This document shows positions 24,332 to 32,903 of a DNA stretch of 64,000 nucleotides, piece after piece. The translations under genes and the position numbers were made by a program. The stretch is taken from NCBI RefSeq assembly GCF_017565745.1, contig NZ_JAGDYM010000005.1, positions 124,001 through 188,000 on the forward strand, in the 5' to 3' direction. Source of the DNA: Leucobacter weissii (lineage in GTDB: Bacteria > Actinomycetota > Actinomycetes > Actinomycetales > Microbacteriaceae). The notes beneath the pieces were generated by a model. It was given only the letters and a program-made list of their open reading frames with translations, was not told where the DNA came from and did not search any database. Position 1 is the stretch's first letter. Every line of letters begins with the position of its first letter.

Positions 24332-27300
24332 TCAGCGCACCCTGAGGGTGACGCGCTTACTCGTCACCGCGGACCGGGTGGAACTGCTCGGCAGCTTGAC
24401 GCGCAGCTGGTGCGTGCCCTTCTTCAGCTTCGGCAGCGTCACCGTCGTGCGCCCCTTCTGCGAGGCCTTCAGCGTGACCGTCTTGATCACCTTCGAGCCG
24501 CGCAGCACCTGCACCTTCCCGGTCGGATGCACGCCCGAGGCGCCGCTCAGCTTCGCGTTGACCACGACCCTGCCGCGCTGGGAGGCCTTGACCGACTTCT
24601 TCGCGAGCTTCGCGCCGACCGTCGTCTTGGCCTTGAGGACCCGGACGGTGGTCGTGGCCTGGCCGGCCGCGACGGTCTCGGTGCCGAGGTAGGCGACCGA
24701 GAGGTTCCGGCTGCCGGGCTTGACGGTCTTGGGCAGCGTCACCGTGGCGGTGCCGCCGGTGAGCTTCGCCCGCGAGGCGACGGTCTTGCCCGCGTAGCTG
24801 ACCTTCACGTGCCCCTCGGCGGCTGCGCCGTCGGCGCGGACCGTGATCCGGGCCGTGTTCGCCGCGCCGTAGCGCACCGACGCCTTGCCCGGCTTGACCG
24901 ACACCGTCGGCGTCGCCTTCTCCGCGCCCGGCTCGCGCTCGGGCAGCTGCTCGCTGGGGAAGGCGTCGGGGCGGCCCGCTCCGTAGAGCCAGGCGCCGAA
25001 GAACTCTCCCAGATCACGGTTCGTCACCTCTTCGGCCAGTTCGGCGAACTCCGCGGTGGTGCCCGAACCGCCCACCTTCGCGGCGAACCACTCGCGCACG
25101 AACTCGGTGAAGAGCTCGTCGCCGACGGCGACGCGGAGCGCCGCGAGCACGTAGCCGCCCCGCCCGTACACGGCGTTGCTGAAGAGATTCGCCTCGCTGC
25201 CGAGGGCGCCGGGTGCGACGGCCCAGAAGTCGTCGTCGTCGTTCGCGGCGAACCACTGGCGGTACTGCTCGACGGCGTCGAGGTCTGCGGTGTCCTCGTA
25301 GTAGACGTTCGCGAAGTAGGTCGCGAACCCCTCGTTGAGCCACAGATCGTTGTAGCTGCCGATGGTCACCCCGTTGCCGAACCACTGGTGGATGTACTCG
25401 TGCACGAAGGTGTTGCCCCCGGGAACGCGCGAGTAGAAGATCCGGCCGTTGGTCTCCAGCCCGCCGAGCGCGATGGGTTCGCGGCTCGCGTTCAGCAGCT
25501 CCTCGTAGACCGCGCCTCCGGCGACGCCCGGGTAGGCGCCGAAGCGGCCCTCCGCCCAGTCGATGACCGCGGACTGGGACTGGAGCTGCTTCTCGATCTG
25601 CAGCTGCTTGGCCGTGCTCGAGTTGTAGAGCGTGCGATCCGCGTAGCTGCGGAGCGTGATCACGCGACCGTCGCGGAGCTCATGGCTCTGCTTGAACTCC
25701 TTGTAGTCGCCGAAGGACGCCAGCGTCTGATAGGGGATCGTGCCCGTGTTCTGCACCCAGGTGCGGGTGACCTTCCCGTCCTTGCGCTTGATCGACTCCA
25801 ACTCGCCGATCGCCACGCCGGTCAGCTCCTGAGGAGCCGTCAACGCGACCCGGTACGTCGCCCGGTCGATCGTGCTGTTGTTGTTGGGGAACCAGTAGGT
25901 CGATCCGAAGGGCTGGCCGAGAGCGGTCGCGCCCTTGCTGTTCTGGGAGGGGAAGAAGCCCTGGTTGGACTCTCCCGCGGCCTTGAACGCATCGACGGTG
26001 CCGGTCGTGTACTCGACCTCGACGGTGAACTCCGCCCCCTCGGCGACCGGCGTCGCCGGCGTCACGTGGAGCTTCTGGATGTCGCCGTGATCGATGTTGA
26101 TCTGCTGGTAGCTCGCCGCAGCCGCGCCGTTCACCTTCAACGACTGGATGTTGAACCGCCGCGCATCGAGGCTGATCCTCGTGAGGCTCTTCCTCGAGAC
26201 CGCTCTGATGGTGGTCTTCGCGGTCACACTGGTCTTGGAGCTCGTCTCACCGGGAGCGTACTCGAGATCGATGTCGTAGTGCCGGACGTCGTAGTCGGTG
26301 GTGCCGCTGTTGGGCAGCAGGTTCTCCGAGTAGCTGATGTCGATGAGGTCGTCCTCGTCGCCGCAGCCGTCGGCGGCGGTCGCCGAGAGACGACCCTCGC
26401 GGGGCCGATCGCCCGGATCGTTCGGCAGCAGGGTGGCGCGGTCCGCCGCGACCTCCTCGAAGAAGGTCTCCAACTGCTCGAGGCCCTGCTTGGTCAGCTG
26501 GCCCGTCGGGGTGTCGGGAACCTCGCGCTTGTCCCAGTTCTTGGTGTTCGCCCAGGTCAGCTGGTACTCCTTCGGATCCCCCTCCGCGTTCGCGTAGGTC
26601 CACTGGTGCTTCAGCGGCTTCGGGTTGCCCTCGGCGTCGACGTGGTCCTTCTGGTACTGGAAGACGAAGGGATTCAGGAACTTGCGCCCCGCGGTGGTGA
26701 GCTGCTCCTGGGAGGTGTCGCCGTCCGGGTAGTACTTCAGCTGCGGGTTGGTGATGTCCGTCTGCGCGTTCGTGAAGTAGTCCTCGATCAGCTTCGCGTC
26801 CAGGAAGTTGAAGCGGTTGCTGTCGTTCGTGATGCTGAAGTTGTTGCTCGCACCGTCGAGGCGCACGTCGAAGACGTAGACCTTCTTGATGCCGTTCTCG
26901 ACCGCGTTGTCGTTCAGCCAGCGGTAGATCGCGCGGGCGTTCGGGCACCACGCGTTGCCCGTCGTGATCGTATGCGATCCGCCGCTCTCGAGCAGATGGA
27001 CCAGTTCCGGATAGGTGATCGCCTCGAGCACCCAGCCGTCGCGCGACTCCTCGGGGATGATCGTCTGATCGTTGCCCTTGGCGGTGTGGGTCGTGCGGAA
27101 GTAGTCGAACTGGTCGCGCGTGTCGAGCTGCGCCCTGCCGTCCTCGCCCTTGACCGCGTCGAACACCTGCGCCAGCTTGGCGCGGTACTCCGCCACCTCG
27201 GCGTCGCTCGTGAAGTTCGCGGAGTCCTCGACGACGCCCGAGATGATGGGCGCCGAGTCGCCGTTCGCATCCGTGTGGTTCTTGTCGTAGGTGAACACAT

Positions 27301-27784
27301 AGGTGTCCGAGGAGTCCTCGTAGGCCGGGTCGATGTTGATCAGCCGGCTCTTCAGGTCGGTGAACAGCTTGTAGTAGTTGTTGCTGCCGAAGGCGACGCT
27401 GCCGGTGGGGTCGGTGATGTCGAGCACGTCGCCGCCCAGCAGCGGATCGAAATGGTACACCGTGTCCACGCCGTAGTCGCGGGCGACGTCGTCGATGTGC
27501 GCGATGGTGTTCTGCGTGCTGTCCTGATGCGGTCCTCCGAAGACGATCGCATAGGTGCCGTTGCTCCCCAGGATGTCGGTCAGGTACTCGTACTGCGTGG
27601 AGGCGAAGACGCTGTCGGGCTCGAGCGCGGGGTAGGAGTCGGCGAAGAAGTCGACGTCCGACTCGATGGCGGCCGGCGGGGCCTCCTCGACGGCGTTCGC
27701 GGCCGTCGTGGAGAGGAATCCGCCCACCAGGGAGAGCACCGCCGCGGAGGCGAGCACCTTCCCGGTCCTTGACGAAAAGATCAC
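24332..27784 (-). CDS. Secreted M1 metallopeptidase with N-terminal paired thioredoxin-like domain
   Basis: Extracellular protein of 1150 residues. A signal peptide ends about residue 31 (TTAANA). Residues about 43-440 are two related repeats of thioredoxin-like look (GTYAIVFGG...YGVDTVYHFDP; then the second with NAWCPNARA...VYVFDVRLDGAS), closely matching the protein at 30820. C280 in the second repeat aligns with the first cysteine of thioredoxin; the only other cysteine is C474. An M1 peptidase domain follows: exopeptidase loop GGLETNG (774-780), zinc motif HEYIH (795-799) and third ligand E818 in NEGF, at the canonical 18-residue spacing. Two Ig-like wall-binding repeats make up the last about 190 residues. 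Start GTG 27784 follows AAGGAAAAGACC. Aminopeptidases of this family trim peptides; the redox-like head is unusual. Confidence 0.93.
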   Translation of the reverse strand: MIFSSRTGKVLASAAVLSLVGGFLSTTAANAVEEAPPAAIESDVDFFADSYPALEPDSVFASTQYEYLTDILGSNGTYAIVFGGPHQDSTQNTIAHIDDVARDYGVDTVYHFDPLLGGDVLDITDPTGSVAFGSNNYYKLFTDLKSRLINIDPAYEDSSDTYVFTYDKNHTDANGDSAPIISGVVEDSANFTSDAEVAEYRAKLAQVFDAVKGEDGRAQLDTRDQFDYFRTTHTAKGNDQTIIPEESRDGWVLEAITYPELVHLLESGGSHTITTGNAWCPNARAIYRWLNDNAVENGIKKVYVFDVRLDGASNNFSITNDSNRFNFLDAKLIEDYFTNAQTDITNPQLKYYPDGDTSQEQLTTAGRKFLNPFVFQYQKDHVDAEGNPKPLKHQWTYANAEGDPKEYQLTWANTKNWDKREVPDTPTGQLTKQGLEQLETFFEEVAADRATLLPNDPGDRPREGRLSATAADGCGDEDDLIDISYSENLLPNSGTTDYDVRHYDIDLEYAPGETSSKTSVTAKTTIRAVSRKSLTRISLDARRFNIQSLKVNGAAAASYQQINIDHGDIQKLHVTPATPVAEGAEFTVEVEYTTGTVDAFKAAGESNQGFFPSQNSKGATALGQPFGSTYWFPNNNSTIDRATYRVALTAPQELTGVAIGELESIKRKDGKVTRTWVQNTGTIPYQTLASFGDYKEFKQSHELRDGRVITLRSYADRTLYNSSTAKQLQIEKQLQSQSAVIDWAEGRFGAYPGVAGGAVYEELLNASREPIALGGLETNGRIFYSRVPGGNTFVHEYIHQWFGNGVTIGSYNDLWLNEGFATYFANVYYEDTADLDAVEQYRQWFAANDDDDFWAVAPGALGSEANLFSNAVYGRGGYVLAALRVAVGDELFTEFVREWFAAKVGGSGTTAEFAELAEEVTNRDLGEFFGAWLYGAGRPDAFPSEQLPEREPGAEKATPTVSVKPGKASVRYGAANTARITVRADGAAAEGHVKVSYAGKTVASRAKLTGGTATVTLPKTVKPGSRNLSVAYLGTETVAAGQATTTVRVLKAKTTVGAKLAKKSVKASQRGRVVVNAKLSGASGVHPTGKVQVLRGSKVIKTVTLKASQKGRTTVTLPKLKKGTHQLRVKLPSSSTRSAVTSKRVTLRVR

Positions 27785-28110
27785 GGTCTTTTCCTTTCTG
27801 GTTCGTGATGCGTGGGTGCGGGGATCAGAGGTCATGACCGGAGGCTGCGCGCCTCCGCGGGCTGGCGCCCTCCCGCGGAGGCCCCGACTTGCGACGAAAG
27901 CCTGACAGTTTTCAGTAGGAACCGAAGAGTGTCCGTAAAGAAAGGAAACGCTGGAGCAATGTAAAGAAATATTGAAGACATAGGAAGAAATATTTCCGCC
28001 AGAGAGGCGACAACGGCGTAACGAAGCGACATATAGCCGCCCCGAAGCGCGCGGCCTGCTTATCCTGACTCTTCAGTACTGTTTCGTGATCCGAGGAGTA
28101 AGCGCCGCTT
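27785..28110. promoter_or_regulatory. Divergent intergenic region, peptidase/cystine symporter
   Basis: This 326-bp region is AT-rich in its middle. GAAATATT (27966-27973) and AATATTTC (27989-27996) form a perfect 8-bp inverted repeat with a 15-bp spacer, a plausible operator controlling both directions. Several AAAGAAA-type tracts surround it. No gene seen. Confidence 0.45.
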
Positions 28111-29691
28111 ATGGAATCCTTCGACTGGAGCGGCGTCATCGCGCTCGCCGTCGCCGTCGCCGCCTCCGCGGGCATCTTCGTGCTCCGCAGACGGCGCATC
28201 GCCAACCTCAGCGTGCTGATCATCGTCGCGCTGTTCCTCGGCGTGGGGATCGGGATCGTGTTCCGCGACCATCTCGACCTGATCACGCCGGCCGGCGACA
28301 TCTACGTCCGCATCATCTCCGCCGTGGTGGCGCCGCTCATCATCGTGTCGATCCTCTCCAGCGTCACCTCGCTCGGGAACATCGCGAAGCTCCGCAGCAT
28401 CGGCGTCAGCTCGGTGTTCTGGCTGCTGCTCACCAACCTCATCGCGATCTTCCTGACCCTCGGGCTGGCCCTGTTCTTCCAGGTGGGCAAGGGATTCGAC
28501 CCGCAGCTCGAGGGCGTCGACGGCTCCGGCTACACGGAGCTCGTGACGCCGCTCGATCAGGTGATCGTCGGCTTCTTCCCCAGCAACGTCGTGGGCGACA
28601 TCGCGAGCAACAGCATCATCCCCATCATCGTCACCTCCCTGGTGCTCGCCGTCGCCTACCTGGCCGTGGCCTCGAAGAAGGGCGAGGAGACGGTGCGGCC
28701 CTTCAAGGACTTCGTCGACGCGGTGAAGCTGGTCCTCTTCAAGGCCGTCGGCTTCATCATCGAGCTCACGCCCTACGCCGTCCTGGTGATCATCGCCGAC
28801 TCCGCCGCCCGGGTGACCGCGAGCATCGAGACGGTGTGGGCGTACTTCTCCGTCGTGCTCCTCGCGTTCGTCGCGAGCTTCGCGAGCGCCTATCTGGTGA
28901 ACGGGGTGCTGCTGCGGGTGTGGGCCGACGTCAGTCCGTCCGCGTTCTTCAAGAAGCTCACCGCCGCCCAGTACACGGCCTTCACGACGCAGAGCAGCAT
29001 CGGCACGCTTCCGCTCACGACCAGCGCGCTCGTGCGCAAGGTGGGAGTGTCGGAGGACGTCGCCAACTTCACGGCTCCGCTCGGCACGACGATCGGGATG
29101 CCCGGCTGCGCCGGCGTCTGGCCGATTCTCGTCGCGATCTTCGGTGTCAACGCGCTCGGCATCGACTACGGGTTCCAGGACTATGTCGTGCTGGTGGTGC
29201 TCGGCCTGCTGGTCTCGCTGGGCACGGCGGGCGTGCCCGGCACGGCGCTCATCACGGCGACGGCGGTGGTGAGCGCGGTCGGCCTCCCCGTGGAGATCGT
29301 GGTGCTGCTGGTGCCGGTGAACGCCCTCGTCGGCACGGTCAGCACGATGGCGAACGTGTCGGCTGCGGCGACGGCCGCAGCGATCGTCGGCCGGAGGCAG
29401 AACGAGCTCGACGACGACATCTTCACGGAACGAGCGGTCTACGACGAGGATCCGCCCGAGGGCGGAGCCGAGGCGACCCGGCCCCTCGACCAGCGGGTCG
29501 TGGCCGGTGCCGCAGCGGGCAGCGCGGCGTTCGTCGCGGCGACGGGAGGCGCGGCCGCCGGGGATGGCGCCGACATCCGGCCGCGCCACGGCCTCGGCGG
29601 CGAGTCGGACGAGACCGCGCCCACCGCGGTGCTCGACCGGCCGAGCGCCGAGCAGAAGTACACTGCGCCGACCGGGCAGTGCGAGATCTAG
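28111..29691 (+). CDS. TcyP-like sodium:cystine / dicarboxylate-family symporter
   Basis: Membrane symporter of the DAACS family, 526 residues. The two re-entrant loop regions are present: TQSSIGTLPL (hairpin 1, TSRSSAASIPL in E. coli TcyP) and LGTTIGMPGCAGVWP, which matches the TcyP GATIGxxGCAG signature rather than the glutamate-carrier one; cystine is therefore the likely cargo (from memory of the family, not a search). The last about 100 residues form an acidic, low-complexity tail ending CEI, not present in TcyP. The 10-bp spacing to the next gene indicates an operon with the CxxC surface protein. Its placement between two secreted thioredoxin-like proteins fits cystine handling. Confidence 0.85.
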   Translation: MESFDWSGVIALAVAVAASAGIFVLRRRRIANLSVLIIVALFLGVGIGIVFRDHLDLITPAGDIYVRIISAVVAPLIIVSILSSVTSLGNIAKLRSIGVSSVFWLLLTNLIAIFLTLGLALFFQVGKGFDPQLEGVDGSGYTELVTPLDQVIVGFFPSNVVGDIASNSIIPIIVTSLVLAVAYLAVASKKGEETVRPFKDFVDAVKLVLFKAVGFIIELTPYAVLVIIADSAARVTASIETVWAYFSVVLLAFVASFASAYLVNGVLLRVWADVSPSAFFKKLTAAQYTAFTTQSSIGTLPLTTSALVRKVGVSEDVANFTAPLGTTIGMPGCAGVWPILVAIFGVNALGIDYGFQDYVVLVVLGLLVSLGTAGVPGTALITATAVVSAVGLPVEIVVLLVPVNALVGTVSTMANVSAAATAAAIVGRRQNELDDDIFTERAVYDEDPPEGGAEATRPLDQRVVAGAAAGSAAFVAATGGAAAGDGADIRPRHGLGGESDETAPTAVLDRPSAEQKYTAPTGQCEI

Positions 29692-29701
29692 GAGTTCATC
29701 G

Positions 29702-30772
29702 ATGTCACGTTTCTTCTCTTCTCTCGGGGGCGCCAAGAGGTCGATCGCGTCGTCGCGTTCGACGCTGAGGCGCGGCGTTGCGCTCGCGGCGCTCGGACTG
29801 CTCGTGGCGAGCGGCGCCGTGCTCGCGAGCGAGCAGCAGCCGGCCACCGCGAACGAATCGAACTACGCGGAGGCGCGGAAGGTCTGCGACATCTGCAACA
29901 TCGAGGGCGTGTTCAACGCCGGCGAATGCGCCCGTCTCGGCTATCAGCCCTATGACAGCGTGTTCGAGCCGAGCGGTCCCTTCCCGATTCCCGCCACCAC
30001 GCCGGGCACGGGCGGCGGTTCCGGCTCGGGCGGCGGCTCCGGTTCCGGCTCGGGTTCGGGCTCGGGCGGCGGCTCGGGCGAATCGAAGAAGACCGGCGGC
30101 TCGGGCTCCTCGAGCGGCAAGAAGGAATCCTCGGGTTCGGGCTCGGGCGGCGGTTCCGGCTCGGGCGGCGGATCGGGCTCGGGCGGCGGCTCGGGTTCGG
30201 GCTCGGGCGACGGCGGATCGACCTCGGCGGAGACGGGGGAGACCGCGGAGACCGCTGTCGAGACCGACGACGACTCCGCGGAGAAGAAGACCGAGAAGAA
30301 GAAAAAGAAGAGCAAGAAGAAGAGCGGCAAGAAGTCGAGCTCCAAGAAGGAGGTCGCCGCGGACCCGGAGCTCACCGTCGCTGGCGAGCTCGCCCCCGGC
30401 GGCAGCATCACGATCAACGGACAGGGCTTCGACGAGGCCGAGGAACTCGCCGTCGAGATCCACTCGACGCCGCGCCTGCTCGCGAACATCGAGGCCGACG
30501 GGGAGGGCGCGTTCGTCCTGACCGCGACGCTGCCCGAGGACCTGCCTCCCGGCCAGCACACGGTCGTGGTGCTGAACGGCGGGGAGGAGATCGCCAAGCA
30601 GGCGGTCACGATCCTCGCATCGCCCACCTCGGCGGGGCTCTCCCAGCCCCTCATCGGCTCGGCCATCCTCATCGTCCTGCTGGCGGCCGCGGGCGCCACC
30701 CTCGGCGTCCACGCCATCCGCAAGCGGAACAGGCCGCAGGTCCAACCCGCGCTCCAGCCCGCCTGGCAGTAA
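29702..30772 (+). CDS. Membrane-anchored surface protein with CxxC..C head and Gly-Ser/Lys-rich stalk
   Basis: Unrecognised exported protein of 356 residues. Order: basic N-terminus and signal peptide (1-51); a short cysteine head CDIC...C (C62, C65, C76); a Pro-rich turn; a Gly-Ser stalk of about 70 residues; an acidic patch; a Lys-rich block (EKKKKKSKKKSGKK); a compact Ig/IPT-like beta domain of about 85 residues (ELTVAGELAPGG onward); and a C-terminal membrane helix followed by RKRNR. There is no sortase motif. AGGAG precedes ATG 29702. The CxxC resembles a redox or metal site held away from the membrane; with a cystine carrier upstream and a thioredoxin-like protein 47 bp downstream, a thiol role is my inference. 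Confidence 0.85.
   Translation: MSRFFSSLGGAKRSIASSRSTLRRGVALAALGLLVASGAVLASEQQPATANESNYAEARKVCDICNIEGVFNAGECARLGYQPYDSVFEPSGPFPIPATTPGTGGGSGSGGGSGSGSGSGSGGGSGESKKTGGSGSSSGKKESSGSGSGGGSGSGGGSGSGGGSGSGSGDGGSTSAETGETAETAVETDDDSAEKKTEKKKKKSKKKSGKKSSSKKEVAADPELTVAGELAPGGSITINGQGFDEAEELAVEIHSTPRLLANIEADGEGAFVLTATLPEDLPPGQHTVVVLNGGEEIAKQAVTILASPTSAGLSQPLIGSAILIVLLAAAGATLGVHAIRKRNRPQVQPALQPAWQ
30008..30222 (+). repeat. Gly-Ser codon repeat tract
   Basis: Imperfect repeats of GGC/TCG/GGT/TCC codons encode the flexible Gly-Ser stalk of the surface protein, interrupted once by a Lys/Glu-containing segment. It is coding, and prone to length change by slippage. Confidence 0.8.
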
Positions 30773-30819
30773 ACCGAACGTCACACCGTACGACTCCCAC
30801 CCCGAAAGGAACCCCCACC

Positions 30820-32781
30820 ATGTCCATCACCCCGCCCACCCAGCGGAGGAGGGGCCTCGGCCTCCTCACCGCCTTCGCCCTCGCGGCGACGGGATCCGTG
30901 ACCGGTGTCGCGGCGCTCCCGACCGCCGCGCTCGCGGACACCGCCGAGCCCGCCGCACCGGTGGACTACTTCGCCGACGCCTACCCGGGGCTCGGCGAGG
31001 ACAGCGTCTTCGAGACGGTCACCTTCGAGCGCTTCGAGTTCCTCCTGGGGCAGGAGGGCACCTACGCCTTCCTCTTCGGCGGCACCGAGGACGAGACGAT
31101 CACCGCGACGATTCCTCACATCAACGAGGTCGCGAAGCAGTACGGAGTCGAGAAGATCTACAACTTCGATCCGCGACTCGACGGGGACGCCTTCGACGTG
31201 CGCGACTCGGACGTCGCAGAGATCGCCGCGCTCGGCGAGCGGCTGAAGAACGACTATCTGAGCAAGGACCTCGGCACGCCCTTCGCCTACGACGGCGAGG
31301 ATCCCTACTTCTTCATCTACGACAAGGATCGCACGGTCGGCGCCGACGAGGATCGCATCGTCGCGGCGCTGGACCAGGCCAAGACCGCCGCGGATCTCGA
31401 CACCACCGCCGAGCAGACCGCCTACCGGGCCGAGGTCGCGACGGTCTTCGACGCCGTCTCCGCCGCGGGGACGACGCAGGCCGATCTCGACACGAGCAGC
31501 CAGTTCCACTTCTTCAAGACCGAGAACAACCGGAAGCACGCCTCCGCCTATGGGGACCCGGAGAAGTACGGCGGCGACATCCTCACCGACGCCGACAGCG
31601 ACTTCCGCATCAAGAGCATCACCTACCCCGAGCTCGTGAACCTGCTGGAGAGCGACGGCAACCATGTGATCCTCTTCGGCGGAACCTGGTGCCACAACAC
31701 CCGCGCGGTGCTCAAGCCGGTCAACGACGACGCGGTCCGGACCGGCGTCGAGACGGTCTACAACTTCGACCTGCGACTCGACGGCGCCTCCAGCAACGCG
31801 CTGCACATCCGCGACAACTACAACTACACCTCGCAGGGCCAGGCCAGGACCCGTCCGACCTCCTACCTGTACGGCGACCTGGTCAGCGAGTACCTCCCCA
31901 ACCTGAAGACCCAGTACCAGCTGAGCAGCGCGAACGCCGGCCACCAGGTCTCCTACTACCCGGGCGGCGACACCACCCAGGAACTGCAGAAGGCCCCGAA
32001 GCTGCAGGCCCCCTACCTGCTCGAGTACGACCGGGCGAACACCGAGGAGGGCGGAAGCGCCGCCCCCGTCGTGCAGGAGTGGATCCAGCGCAACGAGGAC
32101 GGCACCTTCACCGAGTACATGACCGAGTGGTGGTACGTGCTCGGCCTCCCCGGCTACGTCACGGACGAGGCGCAGCTGGCGCTCCAGTACGCCTTCGCCG
32201 CGAAGGCGGTCGCCGACTCGAAGACGTTCTTCGACCAGGTCAAGCTGCAGGCGCTGCCGAGCGCGGTCCCGACGATCAGCGGAACGGCGAGGTTCGGCGC
32301 GAAGCTGACCGCGAGGCCGGGCACCTGGAAGACGGGCACGAAGCTGAGCTACCAGTGGAAGCGCGGCGGGGCCGACATCACGGGAGCCACCAAGTCGAGC
32401 TACACCCTGAAGACCGCGGATCTCGGCAAGCGGATCTCGGTCGCCGTCACCGGCAGCCTGCTCGGGCATCGGACCACGACCGAGACCAGCGCCGCGACGA
32501 AGTCGGTGGCGAGGGCGTCGCTGAAGTCGGCCGTGCCGAAGGTCAAGGGCACGGCGCGGGTCGGCAAGAAGCTCAGCGTCACCCGCGGGAGCTGGACCTC
32601 GGGAACGAAGTTCACCTACCGCTGGTACGCGAACGGCAAGGCGATCAAGAAGGCGACGAAGTCCACGCTGAAGATCAACAAGTCGCTGAAGAAGAAGCGG
32701 ATCACCGTCAAGGTCACCGGTAAGAAGGCCGGATACACCACGGTGACGAAGACGAGCAAGCGGACCGCCAAGGTCAAGTAG
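30820..32781 (+). CDS. Secreted protein with paired thioredoxin-like repeats and Ig-like wall-binding repeats
   Basis: Exported protein of 653 residues of no family I can name. A signal peptide ends about residue 40 (AALADT). Repeat 1 (about 48-200) has GTYAFLFGG...YGVEKIYNFDPRLDGD; repeat 2 (about 265-430) has HVILFGGTWCHNTRA...VYNFDLRLDGAS. The strand-W-C-helix order looks like thioredoxin, but only one cysteine (C291) exists in the whole protein; repeat 1 has Thr-Glu there. YYPGGDT near residue 388 is also shared with the M1 peptidase. Two tandem repeats of about 85 residues (GTARFGAKLT..., GTARVGKKLS...) end the protein; they are Lys-rich and of the wall-associated Ig-like kind. AAAGGA precedes the ATG. 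It is cotranscribed with the symporter and CxxC protein, and a strong terminator follows. Confidence 0.9.
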   Translation: MSITPPTQRRRGLGLLTAFALAATGSVTGVAALPTAALADTAEPAAPVDYFADAYPGLGEDSVFETVTFERFEFLLGQEGTYAFLFGGTEDETITATIPHINEVAKQYGVEKIYNFDPRLDGDAFDVRDSDVAEIAALGERLKNDYLSKDLGTPFAYDGEDPYFFIYDKDRTVGADEDRIVAALDQAKTAADLDTTAEQTAYRAEVATVFDAVSAAGTTQADLDTSSQFHFFKTENNRKHASAYGDPEKYGGDILTDADSDFRIKSITYPELVNLLESDGNHVILFGGTWCHNTRAVLKPVNDDAVRTGVETVYNFDLRLDGASSNALHIRDNYNYTSQGQARTRPTSYLYGDLVSEYLPNLKTQYQLSSANAGHQVSYYPGGDTTQELQKAPKLQAPYLLEYDRANTEEGGSAAPVVQEWIQRNEDGTFTEYMTEWWYVLGLPGYVTDEAQLALQYAFAAKAVADSKTFFDQVKLQALPSAVPTISGTARFGAKLTARPGTWKTGTKLSYQWKRGGADITGATKSSYTLKTADLGKRISVAVTGSLLGHRTTTETSAATKSVARASLKSAVPKVKGTARVGKKLSVTRGSWTSGTKFTYRWYANGKAIKKATKSTLKINKSLKKKRITVKVTGKKAGYTTVTKTSKRTAKVK

Positions 32782-32796
32782 GAGCGTTCGTCCTGC

Positions 32797-32830
32797 GGGG
32801 CGGAGGGGTGCGCGCGCACCCCTCCGCCCC
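32797..32830. terminator. Bidirectional terminator hairpin
   Basis: Perfect 17-bp palindromic arms (32797-32813 with 32814-32830; GGGGCGGAGGGGTGCGC and its complement) between convergent genes. Confidence 0.75.
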
Positions 32831-32882
32831 GTTCGCGTCAGCGGTATCCGACGCTGACGCACGCGCGGCACCGTTTGGAGCG

Positions 32883-32900
32883 GAACGCCCGAGGGCGTTC
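32883..32900 (-). terminator. Terminator hairpin of hydrolase gene
   Basis: GAACGCCC-GA-GGGCGTTC, perfect 8-bp arms, 3 bp beyond the stop of the leftward alpha/beta hydrolase. Confidence 0.55.
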
Positions 32901-32903
32901 GCG

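Noticed and set aside
24317-27772. 1151-codon open frame on the plus strand
   Set aside because: Antisense to the M1 peptidase gene; His/Arg/Val/Asp-rich sequence without domains, a by-product of high GC at third codon positions.
30008-30222. CRISPR-like or satellite repeat
   Set aside because: Repeats are codon-level Gly-Ser units in frame inside a protein gene; no spacers.
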